A DNA stretch of 27,500 bases. Source: Glandiceps talaboti. Its lineage: Eukaryota > Hemichordata > Enteropneusta > Spengelidae. The stretch covers positions 16,140,306-16,167,805 of the forward strand of contig NC_135567.1 of the NCBI RefSeq assembly GCF_964340395.1. Direction: 5' to 3'. A program made the translations under genes and the position numbers. A model generated the notes under the pieces. The model made no database searches, had not been told where the DNA came from, and saw nothing but the letters and a program-made list of their open reading frames with translations. Shown one piece after another: positions 1 through 25,242 of this stretch (the first letter of the stretch is position 1; each line of letters opens with the position of its first letter).

Positions 1-494
1 TACAATCTAGTACTTTCGTCCGTTTGTACAGGACACGAGCTGATGTCTTCGGATGTTTTTTGTAACGGCTTAGCAGATACAGATTGGGTGAAATCACGAC
101 CATATATTCCAAATGTACATCGTGTAATACATGTAAATAGTGAATCAGAAATGGCATCACCTGGTATGATCTAGGTTGTAATGAATTACAGGGAACATTA
201 AATTGTGAATTTTCTATGGTTAACGAAAGGTCAAAGGGAAAAAAGTACCATTTGTTTCATTCACTTTCACTAATCCGCATGGAAGTGACATCAATCAGAA
301 CTTTGACGGAAGTGACATCTGACCTTGTATTGTTAAAAGCTGCTATGTTTTATACATTTACAGTAACATGTTGATCTGTATAGTAGTAACATATGGCACA
401 GTCAGTCCTGCAAACTGTTACACTACGTTATATTTTACATATTTTACATTATATTTTATGATATTTTACATAGGAATAAATCGGTCCTTAAGCA

Positions 495-525
<31 letters not shown>

Positions 526-868
526 TGTATGTATGTATGTATTTATGTATGTTCATGCGTGCGTTTCCACACATGCGTGTATATGTTAGTTTTTGAGTGT
601 GTGTTTGATTGTTTTTTTGTGTATTTTGGGGTTCTTCATGAATTAATGAGTACTATTGTTCACAGCATTTTGTAAAATAGGTAAAACAGCGAATGGGAAA
701 AGTACTAGTTATAATTTCACCACTTTTAAAACTGAACTCGTTAATTTCAGGAGTTAGAATTTAAACCTAATTCTTTGCTCACTATCGATATTAGAATTTG
801 GATTTCAAATCAATGAATTTACAGAAATGGGAAGTGTACTTTTTTTTGAAGAAGAACTATGTACTTAC
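1..868. other. Left edge, probably gene A intron 2
   Basis: No exon entering in phase 1 with Sushi or domain similarity is seen on the minus strand. Apart from the ATGT array it is featureless AT-rich sequence. Confidence 0.4.
499..546. repeat. (ATGT)n microsatellite
   Basis: About 12 ATGT units, slightly interrupted at the right end. It would lie in intron 2 of gene A if that gene continues leftward. Confidence 0.9.
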
Positions 869-927
869 CCTGAGAATCAACGTGTATGGTTACTCCAAAC
901 AGTAATACAGTCAGTGAAATTATGAAC
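869..927 (-). CDS. Gene A coding exon 2 (signal peptide core, 59 nt)
   Basis: Encodes RFIISLTVLLFGVTIHVDSQ after joining with exon 1. The donor GTAAGTAC is near-ideal. Its acceptor has an ordinary short pyrimidine tract (TTAATTTCACCTGTAG) with no CT repeat, which shows the ancestral form of this splice site. Confidence 0.65.
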
Positions 928-2153
928 CTACAGGTGAAATTAATACTTTTTAATACGAAGAGAACTTTACGTCCAAAGCCTCTGAAAATAAACTTGATTT
1001 TGTATTCGATCTCGATACAGTTACTCGTCTTTGACTCGTAGTGACAAGGCCACAAAGATTACTCATATTTTCATTAGTTAAACGACAAAAAATGTAATCA
1101 TGAATGTGTAATTTGCATACAACGAAAACGATCACAATCTTTGGGTGACCTGCCCCTATAGAATAAACTGTGATGATGGTGATAAACTGTGTTGATAAAA
1201 TGTATCAACATGTGCAAGCAATATTAGTAAGAATTGATATCAGACAATGAAATGTAGCAATTATAACATTTTAGTTAAAACAGATAATAAAATATAGCAA
1301 TGTTAATGTATCAACGTCATGACACATTCCTGTCCGGCTTTACAGTAGTTTTGGTTAATTAAATATTCTAATATACTCTGCTCTAATAATTCAGTGACGC
1401 CAGATGTCTTCAGTGTATTGATGTTTGTTTTGTCTCGCCAGATGACATTCTATTTCAGTTTACACAACTTCTATTTTTTTACAGTGAAGTAGTGAAACGT
1501 TTGTCCGAACTGCGAACTATGGTTGTTGTAGAACTAACACACATTGACAGAACAAAGAAACTCTTTTTTCTTCGGTAAACTCACCTTGCTGTGACGTAGG
1601 CACTCAAAATGACACAACGGTATGTGACAGTACGGCATTGCTTATGCTTACACAAAAATCATTGATATATTGAAAACCCAGTATCATGTGTTATGCGTGC
1701 TGTCACTACGTCAATAAAAGAAAACCTGTGCGATACATAAATACACCACCCATAATTTCAGAACCAGAATTCGAGACATAAAAATCGACAGTGTTTTTTA
1801 AAATTTGGATAGTTCTCTCCGCCAAGGATTCTTGCTACTGCCGTTCAATACACAAGCAAGATTGTGAGTTTACCGTTCAGAATCTACCTCATTCTGTGTA
1901 TCGAATACAAATCACGATCACTTGTGGGATACTGTGAATATAATTTATGCATTACAAATAGTAACTATGACAAATTTTATCGCCTAAAAGGCAAATGTAT
2001 ACGTACTTTCTTAGGATTACATTTTTTTTTCGTGGAGATTAAATCGAATTCTCATGAGTAGGAAAGAATATAAAACGTACTGAATTTTCAAATAACAAAT
2101 ATTAACAATCGAAGAATAAAACTGAGATATTTTTCCGTGACTTACCTCGACAT
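869..2153 (-). CDS. Gene A: third, more distant paralogue, 5' part only
   Basis: Two coding exons are visible: 2146-2153 (ATG TCG AG, donor GTAAGTCAC) and 869-927 (59 nt, acceptor TTTCACCTGTAG, donor CAGG|GTAAGTAC). They join to a signal peptide starting MSRFIISLTVLLFGVTI and ending HVDSQ, with phases 2 and 1 exactly as in genes B and C. The next exon should enter in phase 1, but none is visible between 868 and 1, so it lies beyond the left edge or the gene is incomplete. Nucleotide similarity to B and C is weak outside the exons and promoter, so this copy predates the 10 kb duplication. What domains it carries cannot be seen. Confidence 0.65.
2146..2153 (-). CDS. Gene A coding exon 1 (start codon, 8 nt coding)
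   Basis: ATG TCG AG followed by GTAAGTCACGG, a near-consensus donor. Identified by matching the position, length and phase of exon 1 in the other two genes. Confidence 0.65.
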
Positions 2154-2342
2154 GATGTTCTCTTTTATGACTGTCTTACGAAGTAAAGTTAAATCGTTTT
2201 TCAAAAAATCTGAATTGTCGATGAGGCGCGTGTTGCTTCTCTTTTGTTCAGCACAGACTGAAACTATCATGGAGCAACCAGTAGTAATATATGAGGGTAC
2301 ATTATTATTAAAGGGCGGGAAAAAAATGCTTATTTTAATAGA

Positions 2343-2406
2343 AGGTGATACCATTTTAAGGGCGGGGGTGGTGGTCATTGGTTATCAACGGCGTTCCCAT
2401 GGATAC
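2343..2406 (-). promoter_or_regulatory. Gene A promoter-proximal footprint
   Basis: Read on the minus strand: CCATGGGAACG, then AACCAATGA (CCAAT box), then CACCACCCCCGCCC (KLF/SP-type box), then an AT-rich TTAAAATGGTATC stretch, about 190-250 bp before the ATG. The same series occurs before genes B and C, although surrounding sequence has diverged. Factor names are inferred from motif shape only. Confidence 0.45.
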
Positions 2407-3889
2407 AGAAGGTGTAACGCGATGGAAACAATTAGACCTCAGCAAGGCATATTGGGTAATTTACCTAGGAACAATACATAAATTACCTCATATTTCATTT
2501 CGATTCATTTATCGTTTAAGTTAAATCGAGGTTTTCTCACTCGTTACAAAAAATCCCATTTTGCAAAACAATTCGAATTCCTTTACTTGGTTGTAAATAG
2601 TTTGTTTTATGAGATCAGACTAATGGAGACCAATTAATGATTTGATACATCTCAATGGCAGAGGTGTGAAATGTGTTTTAGTGGACGAAAACGCACCCGA
2701 GACATGATAACAACTTAGATCTATATAAAATGTATTCACAGAATAGTTATTTGGAGATTGATAACCCGATCGCGCGACAGCCTATAGCCCCCTGTCCCCA
2801 CTAACATAGACATACCCAATTCAGCATAATGGCATGGCACAAAGCCAAGATGGTGAAGACATATGCACGCATCGCACGACTTCGATGGTAATACAAACAA
2901 CCCGTTTCAAGTGAACGTTGCTGTACAACGTCTGTTTGATATAAACACGCGGAAACTAATAATGAACTGTGTATTCTACAGTATGATAAGAAAATTACAA
3001 TTTCTTGTTACAGTTTGTTTAAATAAAATAAATCATTTCAGCAACCTGCTACTAGAAGCAGACACGTGGGCGTCAATGCTTTATGTCTGTATCTGATGTC
3101 TACATGGTGGCACTTTTGGTTCATTTCACTTTGACAAAATGTAGCAAGAAACTGTATTCATTCAATCTTGCTATCTTAAAGTGTAGCATTTGCAGTTTCT
3201 TTTTGGATGTGCTTGTGTCAAACAGAGCTGGTCAACACCAACATAACCAACAGTAAATAATCTTGGACCGTACCGGTACCTTGGCAATTGCCATTTACAA
3301 TTAATCAAACCTGTCAAATATTGGTGTGGCGTTCTGTCAATTTTTGATGAATACTATTTAAAATTCCGCATATGAGCAATTATAGCTATATTTGCTTATC
3401 TCAGTAAAACAAATTAATTTTTCATATTTTTAAGCCACGATTGTGACATGTGTCTGCAATTCATCAACACATTCGATTCTAAATTGACCAGTTCCTTATT
3501 TAAACAAGTATTGGTCTAGTTAACAAGTGACAGTTTTTTCGCAGGTGTTCCTAAATCAAGTTGAAACTTTACTTTGAAGTTAGAGTGCAGTTTTAGGTAT
3601 GGACGTAACATTATTTTTCATTATGTTATCCCATTTACGATAGTACAGTATGTACAGTTATATATACATTTACCAATGGCCTGATCAATATAGGTTTGCA
3701 CGCATGGAACCGTGACCGTTCGCGGCCTACCTATTACCGGATATACAGCATACATTATGTGTGAGAACTCTTCCCTAACACAACAGGAGATCCGTTGTTA
3801 AAAATGATTCTGATTTGTCATTTTCATCAACTCTGTGTATATTTAACAGACATCATGGTAGAAATGTTTTGAAAACCATCTTTGTCAAA
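2407..3889. other. Spacer between gene A promoter and duplication unit 1
   Basis: AT-rich, with only short frames lacking family features. No repeats of note and no splice-linked exons recognised. It would hold distal upstream sequence of gene A and the region beyond gene B's 3' end. Confidence 0.5.
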
Positions 3890-5240
3890 ATACTCTTAGC
3901 AACAGTTGCCACCATGTGATTTTACTACAGATGTCATGTTATGGGTCAGATCTCCTTGAAGCTATCTTGTAACAATTGGCGACATTGTATTATCCCAGAC
4001 TCTAGCTGGGGTTTATGCCCTCAACGGCAAGAGGCTGGGTAACCTAGACTAAGTGAAATTAAATTCACAATTCCCCACAAAAAAATCCCACCACACGCAC
4101 ATTCACTAAGCATGTAATACAATGGATATTGCCCTTTGCACTTTTGGATCAGGGTGTTTTTCGACCCTCATTCCATTGGTCAGATTACTATCTAATCCGC
4201 ATGCGCAAACATCTATACTGGAGCAGGGATATATCCAACAAATACATACATCAATCTCAAAAATGGAACTTTCAAACGTATGTTGTTATTGACAAATCAT
4301 CTTTGTTTATTCTACCCAGTGTTAACATCAGGTTGGAGTCATGCATTCAATGAAATCACCCATACATTATGACGTAATGGGTTAGATCACCCATGTCGTC
4401 CATATACCGTCAAACGTCACACTATATCTCGTACAGTAATCACACAAAACACATGAAAATAGTTATGTCTTATAATTATTTATAATATTTAAATTAAAGA
4501 AAGGTAGTCGTCTGATTCTCATATGCAGCTAGTCCTGGGGTCCCACGCTACTGAGTACCAGCCTGTAGCTAAAATAGTTAAAACACACTTTTGCTTCTGA
4601 AAGGAGTTTACATGTATATACACTTGCTATTTTTTATGAGGAAGTTGTTCACTTTAAATATTACATTATTTTGTATTTAAATTATTCATACATAATTATA
4701 TAATTAAACAGTACATATCCGTTATTGAAATAGACAGTAATGGAGAAATAACTCAGAGGTTACAGATGTAACATCTCAAAGCGCTAAAAACTAAAATGAA
4801 AAAAAATGAAAAACTTCCCACCTAGAGAACTCTGGTGTCATTAAAGACAAAGTCAACGTAATGGTCAGAACTGAGGAAGGATAAAACCTTGGTTATTGAT
4901 TGTGATGTGTGACATCATGTTTATGAAAAAAAAGACCTGCACCCAGACATGCGCATCAGACAAACACCGGCCTTTAAGGGATGCTTAACAATGGAACAAA
5001 CATACAACATTGTCTGCATTATTTTTTAGAAGAAGTAACATCTGTATGACATTTATGAAAATGAAAGTTTAACATGACAAAAACAAAATCGTTTTCATCT
5101 AAATTGTATTATTCGTCTCAGCCTCAGAAGATATGATTATGATGCCAAAAATGTATCTATTGCTAAAATTCACGTTATTCTGTAGTTGTTAGTATTACTT
5201 GAATCTCTGGTGTTATCCAAATCAGGTTTGTAGACGAAGC
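3890..5240. other. Downstream region of gene B
   Basis: Noncoding by eye, matched in full by 14143-15531. It carries the CCCTCAACGGCAAGAGGCTGG repeat fragment near 4018. Reverse-strand AATAAA occurs near 4306, but whether it ends the gene B transcript is unknown. Confidence 0.4.
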
Positions 5241-5337
5241 CTAGAAGAAGAAGAAAATATTATCATATTGACATAACATCTAGTATTTCATTCTCATATC
5301 CCAATAAGACAACAAAAATACTTAAAACAGATGGCCT

Positions 5338-5378
<41 letters not shown>

Positions 5379-5582
5379 ACACTCACACATACGCATGCAC
5401 GCACACACACACATGCATGTATACATACATACATACATACATACATACATACGTGTACGTACGTACGTACATACGTAAACATATATTTTTTACATTAGTC
5501 AAATTGTTTGAACAAGTATTCTAAAATACAAATATTGTGTAACTATTAACATTTAAAACATATACAAATACATATACATTAC
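5241..5582 (-). other. Putative 3' UTR intron of gene B
   Basis: A donor-like AGAAG|GTAATG follows the stop by 10 nt, and a strong acceptor TTTTCTTCTTCTTCTAG ends at 5241. Both are kept in gene C (15532-15955). If spliced, the intron holds the AC/ATAC microsatellite. Poly(A) site not identified. Confidence 0.35.
5341..5475. repeat. (AC)n, (ATAC)n and ACGT-rich microsatellite downstream of gene B
   Basis: A run of AC units, a degenerate CACA/CATG section, CATA units, then ACGTACGT-like units. It sits inside the putative 3' UTR intron (5241-5582). Confidence 0.9.
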
Positions 5583-5592
5583 CTTCTCTAAC

Positions 5593-12357
<6,765 letters not shown>

Positions 12358-12487
12358 GGTGCACACTTCTTTTCTTGCTGACTACCAGGTAAATGATAAG
12401 GTTCCAAATACAAGTGTAAGTCTCTTTCTATTAGCTTGGATACAGTTACATATGTTACAGAAATAGATATCACGGTAAGCAGCAAAA

Positions 12488-12650
12488 ATTATAGACGATA
12501 CTATTTTTGAAGGGGGGTGGTGCATGATAATTGAGTATAAGTGATGTTGACATGGGAACAGTCCACATAATATATGAAAACAAACACACATTGGAGTGGT
12601 TGTTATTGGTAACGTGTAGATGGAATACATCATCTAGTTTCCATGGAGAT
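12488..12650 (-). promoter_or_regulatory. Gene B promoter-proximal footprint
   Basis: On the minus strand: CCATGGAAAC (12640s), TTACCAATAAC (CCAAT box, 12604-12612), then CACCACCCCCC followed by TTCAAAAATAGTATCGTCTAT. It lies about 130-290 bp before the ATG. The block is shared with gene C by duplication and, in reduced form, with gene A. Confidence 0.45.
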
Positions 12651-13551
12651 TGTTTCTTGACGGTTCCGGAAAAGGTTAAAATAGTTATTTTTGTTTCACG
12701 CCTCGTATTCTAAGGCTTACCCAATATCTAATGTGCCAATTAATTTTTAAACCAATCAACATGGTGAATTATACCATAGACTATTTGCTAGGTCGGGTGA
12801 ACTGACCTCAGAACTACTAAAACATGTTGTCTACCGTCTGCCAGATAATAAGCCTCAGTATAGTAACTGTAAAAAAGGGAACCGTTAGAACGAATTTGTA
12901 TGTAATAAAGAAGATAATTATCAATGTCAATGTCACATTGACCCCGATGTGGAGTTTGTTACCCATGTAATTAAGTATAACACTCGTGGAGTAAACTTTG
13001 TAGAATGTTGCTGTCTCGAAACGGAAATATTTATTGGGTAGCACCAATGCATATGATTAACGTCTCAAGGAGATATAAACCTCTCCTAAATTCCACTTCG
13101 GTTAAAATCAGTGGAATTTTCATTATTTGTGAAATCAAGTTTAGCTATGGTAAACGTTTGTAATTGCAAATGTTGTTGTCTCGAATCGAATTTGAAGTAT
13201 TTTTATTTGAACATGGTCTTTTAATACATTTCGATATTTTTGTAGGACAGGACTCAGTGGTGAAAAGAAGGACGACCACTGTACCGTAACTATGGTTACC
13301 CCGGCTATGTAAACATGCGTGCACATTGCTAATCGCTTGCCCTTCTTCAAGGTACATTTATGGTCATACATTTTATACACCAATGTTTAAATAAGACAAC
13401 TCGTGATGGGTCTGGCTGATTTATATTTACTTTGCACAGCAGCCTTACGACAGGTAATGTGTAATAACCTAGTGCCCTCCTAAAACAGTACACAGTACAG
13501 GTCCGATGACTAATTTTCAGATACATTTGCTATTTAGGTTTATTTTAAAAT

Positions 13552-13566
13552 GGGGGGGGGGGGGGG
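13552..13566. repeat. Poly-G run upstream of gene B
   Basis: 15 consecutive G on the plus strand, about 1.2 kb upstream of the gene B start codon. Unit 2 has 12 G at 23731-23742 in the same context (TTTATTTTAAAAT before it). Confidence 0.9.
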
Positions 13567-14038
13567 TAGTTTATCTTACAAGTGTTTCATAAGTAGCACG
13601 TGGTGGTACGTCGAGACAGTGCAGTGTTTGGAAAACTTATCCAAGAGATGGTAATAAATTCTATGGGGCATACCTACGCCGATAGCATCGCCAATCACCT
13701 ATAGGTCAAACATACCTAATTTATTACTTATAACAAATACAGTCTTTGGTATTTTAATCAAGAATGAGTCACCGTCACAACTACTTACAAAATAGTTGTT
13801 ATTACAGTAGCCACACGAATGATAAATGTGTAATGATATTGAGTTTTGCGCAAAACAACTTTGCTATATACTGGAAAAACAAACAAACCGAGAAACGACA
13901 TCGCTCGTGTATATATTGAACGACATCTCAAATTATGTGATTTTTAAAATTGGTGACTTTTGGTCAGTTGTAGTCAGGGAGATATCAAATACGTCAATCA
14001 TATTAGTCAATCCGTTGCTAATAGCTGACCATATAGCT

Positions 14039-14062
14039 GGGGGTGGGGGTGGGGGTGGGGGT
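14039..14062. repeat. (GGGGGT)n short array
   Basis: Four G5 blocks separated by T at the end of unit 1. Unit 2 has a decayed form near 24250-24275. The pattern could form a G-quadruplex. Confidence 0.85.
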
Positions 14063-15531
14063 TAGGTTTTATTAATTTGTTGGAATTTTTCAGCGGACCG
14101 CGAGGAAGAACAATGTCAGAACCGAACCTTGAATTAATAAACATACTCTTAACAACAGTTGCCTCCATGTGATTTTACTGCAGTGGTTATGTTATGGGGG
14201 AAAATACAATGTCGTCAATTGTTACAAGATGGCTGCAAAGAAAAGTGACCAGACCCTGCTCGGGTTTATGCCCCCAACGGCAAGAGGCTGGGCAACCTAG
14301 ACTAAACGGAATTAAATTCACAATTCCCTCCAAAACTCTCCACGACAAGCGCATTCACTCAGCATGTAATACAATTGATATTGCCCTTTGCACTTTTAGA
14401 TCAGGGTGTTTCTCGACCCTCACTCTATAGGTCAGATTACTATCTAATCCGCATGCGCAAACATCTATACTAGAGCAGGGATATATCCAACAACTACATA
14501 CATCAATCTCAAAAAATGGAACGTTCATACGTATGTTGTTATTTACAAATCATCTTTATTTATTCTACCCAGTGTTACTATCCGGTTGGAGTCATGCATT
14601 CAATGAAATCACCCTATTATTATAAAATGAGGGGTTAGATCATTCATGTCGTCCATATGCCGTCAAACGTCACACTAGATATCGTACATTAATCACATAA
14701 AACAAGTAAAATATTCATGTCTTATAAACACATCTAATATTTAAATTAAAGAAAGGTAGTCGTCAGATTCTCATATGCAGGTAAATCTAGGGTCCCACGC
14801 TACTGAGAACGACTGTAACTAAATCACATTAATTTAAAGACACCTTTCCTTCTGAAAGGAGTTTACATAGCATATACAGTTGTCTATTTTTTATTAGGAA
14901 GTTGTTCACTTTAAATATTACTTTTATTTTGTATTTAAAATTATTCATACATAAGTATATAAGTAAAAATTACATATCCGAGTTATTGAAATAGACAGTA
15001 ATGGAGAATTACAACTTATAGGTTACAGATATAACATATCAAATCGTTACAAATGAAAAAAAAAATAAACAAAATCTCATCTAGAGGACTCTGTTGTCTT
15101 CCAAAACAGATTCAACGTAATGGTCAGAACTGCTGAAGGATAAAAGCTTGCATATTGATTCTGGTGTGTTATATCCTGTTTAGGAAAAAACAAAAGACCT
15201 TCACCCATACATGCGCAGTAGAGAAATACTGACCTTTAAGGAATTCTTTAAAACGGAACAAACACAATATTGTCTGCATTATTGGTAGAAAAGGTAACGT
15301 GTGTCTGATGTTCATCAAAAAGAAAGTGTAACATGACAAAGTAAAAAAAGAAATAGCATGCGATTTTTTTCATCCAAATTGTATTATTCGTCCCATGCAG
15401 TAAACTATGTTAACAACCTCTGAATATATGATTATGATGCATGCCGACAATATGCCTCAAAATAAACATTATAGTAGTTACTATTTTTGGAAATATCTCG
15501 TGGTTTCGCCAGCAGGTTCGCAGAGGAAGTC

Positions 15532-15691
15532 CTAGAAGAAGAAGAAGAAGTAGAATATAATACAATGTCGATGTAACATCTAGTATTACATTCCCCATAT
15601 CACAATAAAACAACAAGAATATATTTCCCTACCCTACACAAATACACTTGCACATACATACATACATACATACATACATACATACATACAT

Positions 15692-15736
<45 letters not shown>

Positions 15737-15769
15737 CAGGCAGGCAGTCAGGCAGTCAGGCAGGCAGGC

Positions 15770-15800
<31 letters not shown>

Positions 15801-15955
15801 CATACATACATACCTACCTACCTACATACATACATACATACATTTAATATTTTTCAATACTCAATCTATAAGTTAAAATGGTTTGAAATGTAGTCTGAAA
15901 TACAAATATTGTATATTTGATAATATTGTTACGTTTACATATATACATAAATTAC
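15532..15955 (-). other. Putative 3' UTR intron of gene C
   Basis: Donor AGAAAAG|GTAATT just after the TAG and acceptor TTCTTCTTCTTCTTCTAG. It contains the compound microsatellite. The sequence beyond the acceptor is open for about 40 codons, but not in the frame or sequence seen in gene B, so it is not called coding. Confidence 0.35.
15651..15842. repeat. (ATAC)n/(AGAC)n/(AGGC)n compound microsatellite downstream of gene C
   Basis: Blocks of ATAC, AGAC, AGGC/AGTC, ATAC, ACCT and ATAC. It holds the same relative position as 5341-5475 in unit 1 but with mostly different motifs. Confidence 0.9.
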
Positions 15956-15965
15956 CTTTTCTACG

Positions 15966-22559
<6,594 letters not shown>

Positions 22560-22689
22560 GGTGCACACTTCTGTCTTGGCTGGTCACTACCAGGAAAATG
22601 ATAAGGTTAGAAATAAAAGTTAAATTCTTTTCTTATTAGTATCTACACAGTGATATATGTGATAGAAATAACTGTAAGCAGCAACATTT

Positions 22690-22846
22690 ATGGACGATAC
22701 TATTTTTGAGGGGGGTGGTGAACGATAATTGAGTATATGTGATGTTGATATGGGAACAGTCACATACTATATGAAAACAAACACACCTTGAAGTGGTTGT
22801 TATTGGTAACGTCTAGATGGAATACATCATCTTGTTTCCATAGATT
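22690..22846 (-). promoter_or_regulatory. Gene C promoter-proximal footprint
   Basis: Same series as gene B: CTATGGAAAC, TTACCAATAAC and CACCACCCCCC with CAAAAATAGTATCGTCC beside it. The CCATGG core of the first motif has changed to CTATGG, so this site may be weaker in C. Confidence 0.4.
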
Positions 22847-24462
22847 GCTCGTTGACGATTCCGGAAAGGTTCAAATACTTCACGCCTCGTATTCTACGGC
22901 TTACCCAATATCTAATGTGTCAATGCATTTTTAAACCAATCAACATGGTGGATTTTACCATAGACTATTTGCTGCTGGCTAGGTCGGGTGAACTGTCGTC
23001 ATCTGGAACGACTAAAACGTGTTCTCTGCCGTCCGGGTCAGATAATGATATGTAAGCCTCGGTATAGTTATTGTAAAAAAAGAACCGTTAGAACGAATTT
23101 GTATGTATGTAATAAAGACGACAGTTATCAATGTCAATGTCACATTGACCCCGATGTATAACACTTGTGGTGAACTTAAGTAAACTCTGTGGATTGTTGC
23201 TGTCTCGAAACGGGACTATTTATTGGGTAGCACCAATGCATAGGATTAACGTCTCAAGGAGAAATACATATCTCCTAAATTCTACCTCAGTTCGAATCGA
23301 TGGAATTTTCATCACTTGAGAAATCAAGGTTAACTATGGTAAACATTTGTGATTGCAAATGCTGTTGTATCGAATTTGAAGTATTTTTGTTTAAACATGG
23401 TGTTTTAATACATTTCGATATTTTTGCAGGTCAGAAGTCAGTGGCGAAAAGAAGGACGACCACTGTAACCGTAACTATGGTTACCCCGGCTATGTAAACA
23501 TACATTGCTAATCGATTGCCCTTCCTCAAGGTAGTGATTTATGGTCATATATATATTATACATCAATGTTGAAATAAGACAAGTCTTGAGGGCTACCGCC
23601 AATTTATGTTTACCTTGCACAGCAGCTTTTACGACAGGTAATGATTAATGACCTTGCGCCCTCCCAAAACAGTTCACAGGGACGGTGACTAATTTTCAGA
23701 TACATTTACTATTTAGGTTTATTTTAAAATGGGGGGGGGGGGTAGTTTATCTTACAAGTGTTTCATAAGTAGCTCGTGGTGGTACGTCGAGTCAGTGCAG
23801 TGTTTGGATAACTTATCCAAGAGATGGTAATACATTCTATGGGGCATGCCTACGCCGTTGGCATCGCCAATCGTCTAGGTCATATGTACCTAATCACCTT
23901 GGAGACTGACAACAAATACAGCTTTTGGTATTTTAATCAAGAATGAGTCACCATCACAATTTGCAAAATAGTTGTTGTTACGGTAACCACACGAATGAGA
24001 CATGTGTAATGCTTTGGTTTTGCGCAAAACAACTTTCCTATACGCCTCTATAATTGGTAAAAAACAAATAAACCAAGAAACAACATCGCTTGTGTATATA
24101 AGGAGAGACATCTTAAATTATGTGATTTTTTAAATTCGTGAATTTTGGTCACCCAAGCAGGGATAGCTTTAGTCAAGGAGATATCAAATACGTCAATCAT
24201 ATAAGTCAATCCGTTGCTAATAGGTGACAATATAGCCTGGTATGAGTATTTGGGGGTGAGGATGGGTTTGGGGGTTAGGTTTGATTAATTTATGCAGCTT
24301 TTCAGAGGACCGAGAGGAAAGGACAATGTCAAACAGGACCTGTAAATCGGCATGGCCTACTTTTAAAAGTTTGAATTTTGTTCGAAGTCTAACAATGCCA
24401 CCTCAGGCCGCGAATTCAACACGCAATCACACTTATTATATTCAGCATTTTAGCTGAAAAAC

Positions 24463-24694
24463 TAGACTGTCGACAGTCGCTCGCGCCTTTTTTCCCCTAC
24501 GTTTTATCTAAACGTGGTTGCCGCGCTCCGATCCGGCACAATACTACTATAATCGCATACTGAGATCGAGGGCCGAAGCTCGACCTTCGGCCCTCGATCT
24601 CAGTATGCGACTATAGTAGTAGTGTTGCGCCGGATCGGAGCGCAGTGACGATAAAACGTAGGAAAAAAAGGCGCGAGCGACTGTCGACAGTCTA
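24463..24694. mobile_element. 232-bp foldback element, Mutator-like MITE candidate
   Basis: Long inverted arms of about 113 bp starting TAGACTGTCGACAGTCGC and meeting at a small loop near 24579. The arms agree except for a block of about 12 bases present only in the left arm and scattered changes. The element is GC-rich within AT-rich flanks. Flanking direct repeats CTGAAAAAC at 24454-24462 and 24695-24703 are perfect 9-bp target duplications. Nine-base duplications with long arms fit Mutator-like elements. It encodes nothing, so would be non-autonomous. Confidence 0.8.
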
Positions 24695-25242
24695 CTGAAA
24701 AACTAAAACAACTCTAATTCTTAACATTGAATAATATTTTTGTAAAAACAACAACAACAAAAACATGTTTTTATATTGAACAAAAAAACTCTTGTAGTCC
24801 TCCACCAGTTCGGGAGTTTTAAGTTTGACCTCAGGTGACCTTCACAATCTCGTCGACAGGCAGATATGACAATTGCAAGTGACGCTATAGACGGGGGTTG
24901 ACAGTAAATGTAACAGCCTAAGAAATTGTACACTACATCGGATTTCAATCAGATTGAATATACCCCCAACTTGATACAATTTGTGTTCCTCTTTACATTA
25001 ATTTACAATTTAACAAATTTGACAAAACACAATCATCTGAATATGTTGTAATGTTATATGAGATGCAATATTTGGTTATGGCATACCTTCATTTGTGAAA
25101 AAAAAATTTTTGTTCATCATAAATGGGGATAAGAAATGATTTTCATAAACCTGCACTGTCAGCAGCTGAAACGTATTGTTGCAAATATCTTGTTAGATAC
25201 TATAACATATTCATAATACCATCTACTCATAATAGTATGAGT

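Larger units (their letters stand above)
12651..14128. other. Distal upstream region of gene B
   Basis: Well matched by 22847-24342. It contains the poly-G run and the GGGGGT array. Short frames on both strands (for example 13141-13383 and 13826-14065) are not maintained as open frames of the same length in unit 2, so they are not called genes. Confidence 0.5.

Noticed and set aside
368-589. Frame with Met-Tyr-Val-Cys repeats
   Set aside because: Translation of the ATGT microsatellite.
2142-2378. 78-residue minus-strand frame ending ENIMSR
   Set aside because: It overlaps the gene A 5' UTR and promoter; only the final ATG TCG AG is taken as coding because of the matching genes B and C.
12382-12633. 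83-residue minus-strand frame just upstream of gene B's ATG
   Set aside because: It spans the promoter footprint and 5' UTR, with no similarity kept as protein in unit 2.
15410-15616. 68-residue minus-strand frame with a poly-Leu stretch
   Set aside because: The Leu run is the TTC/TTA-rich acceptor region; gene B has no equivalent frame.
24463-24694. Large hairpin read as a terminator or noncoding RNA gene
   Set aside because: Perfect flanking 9-bp duplications and whole-element symmetry fit a transposed element better.
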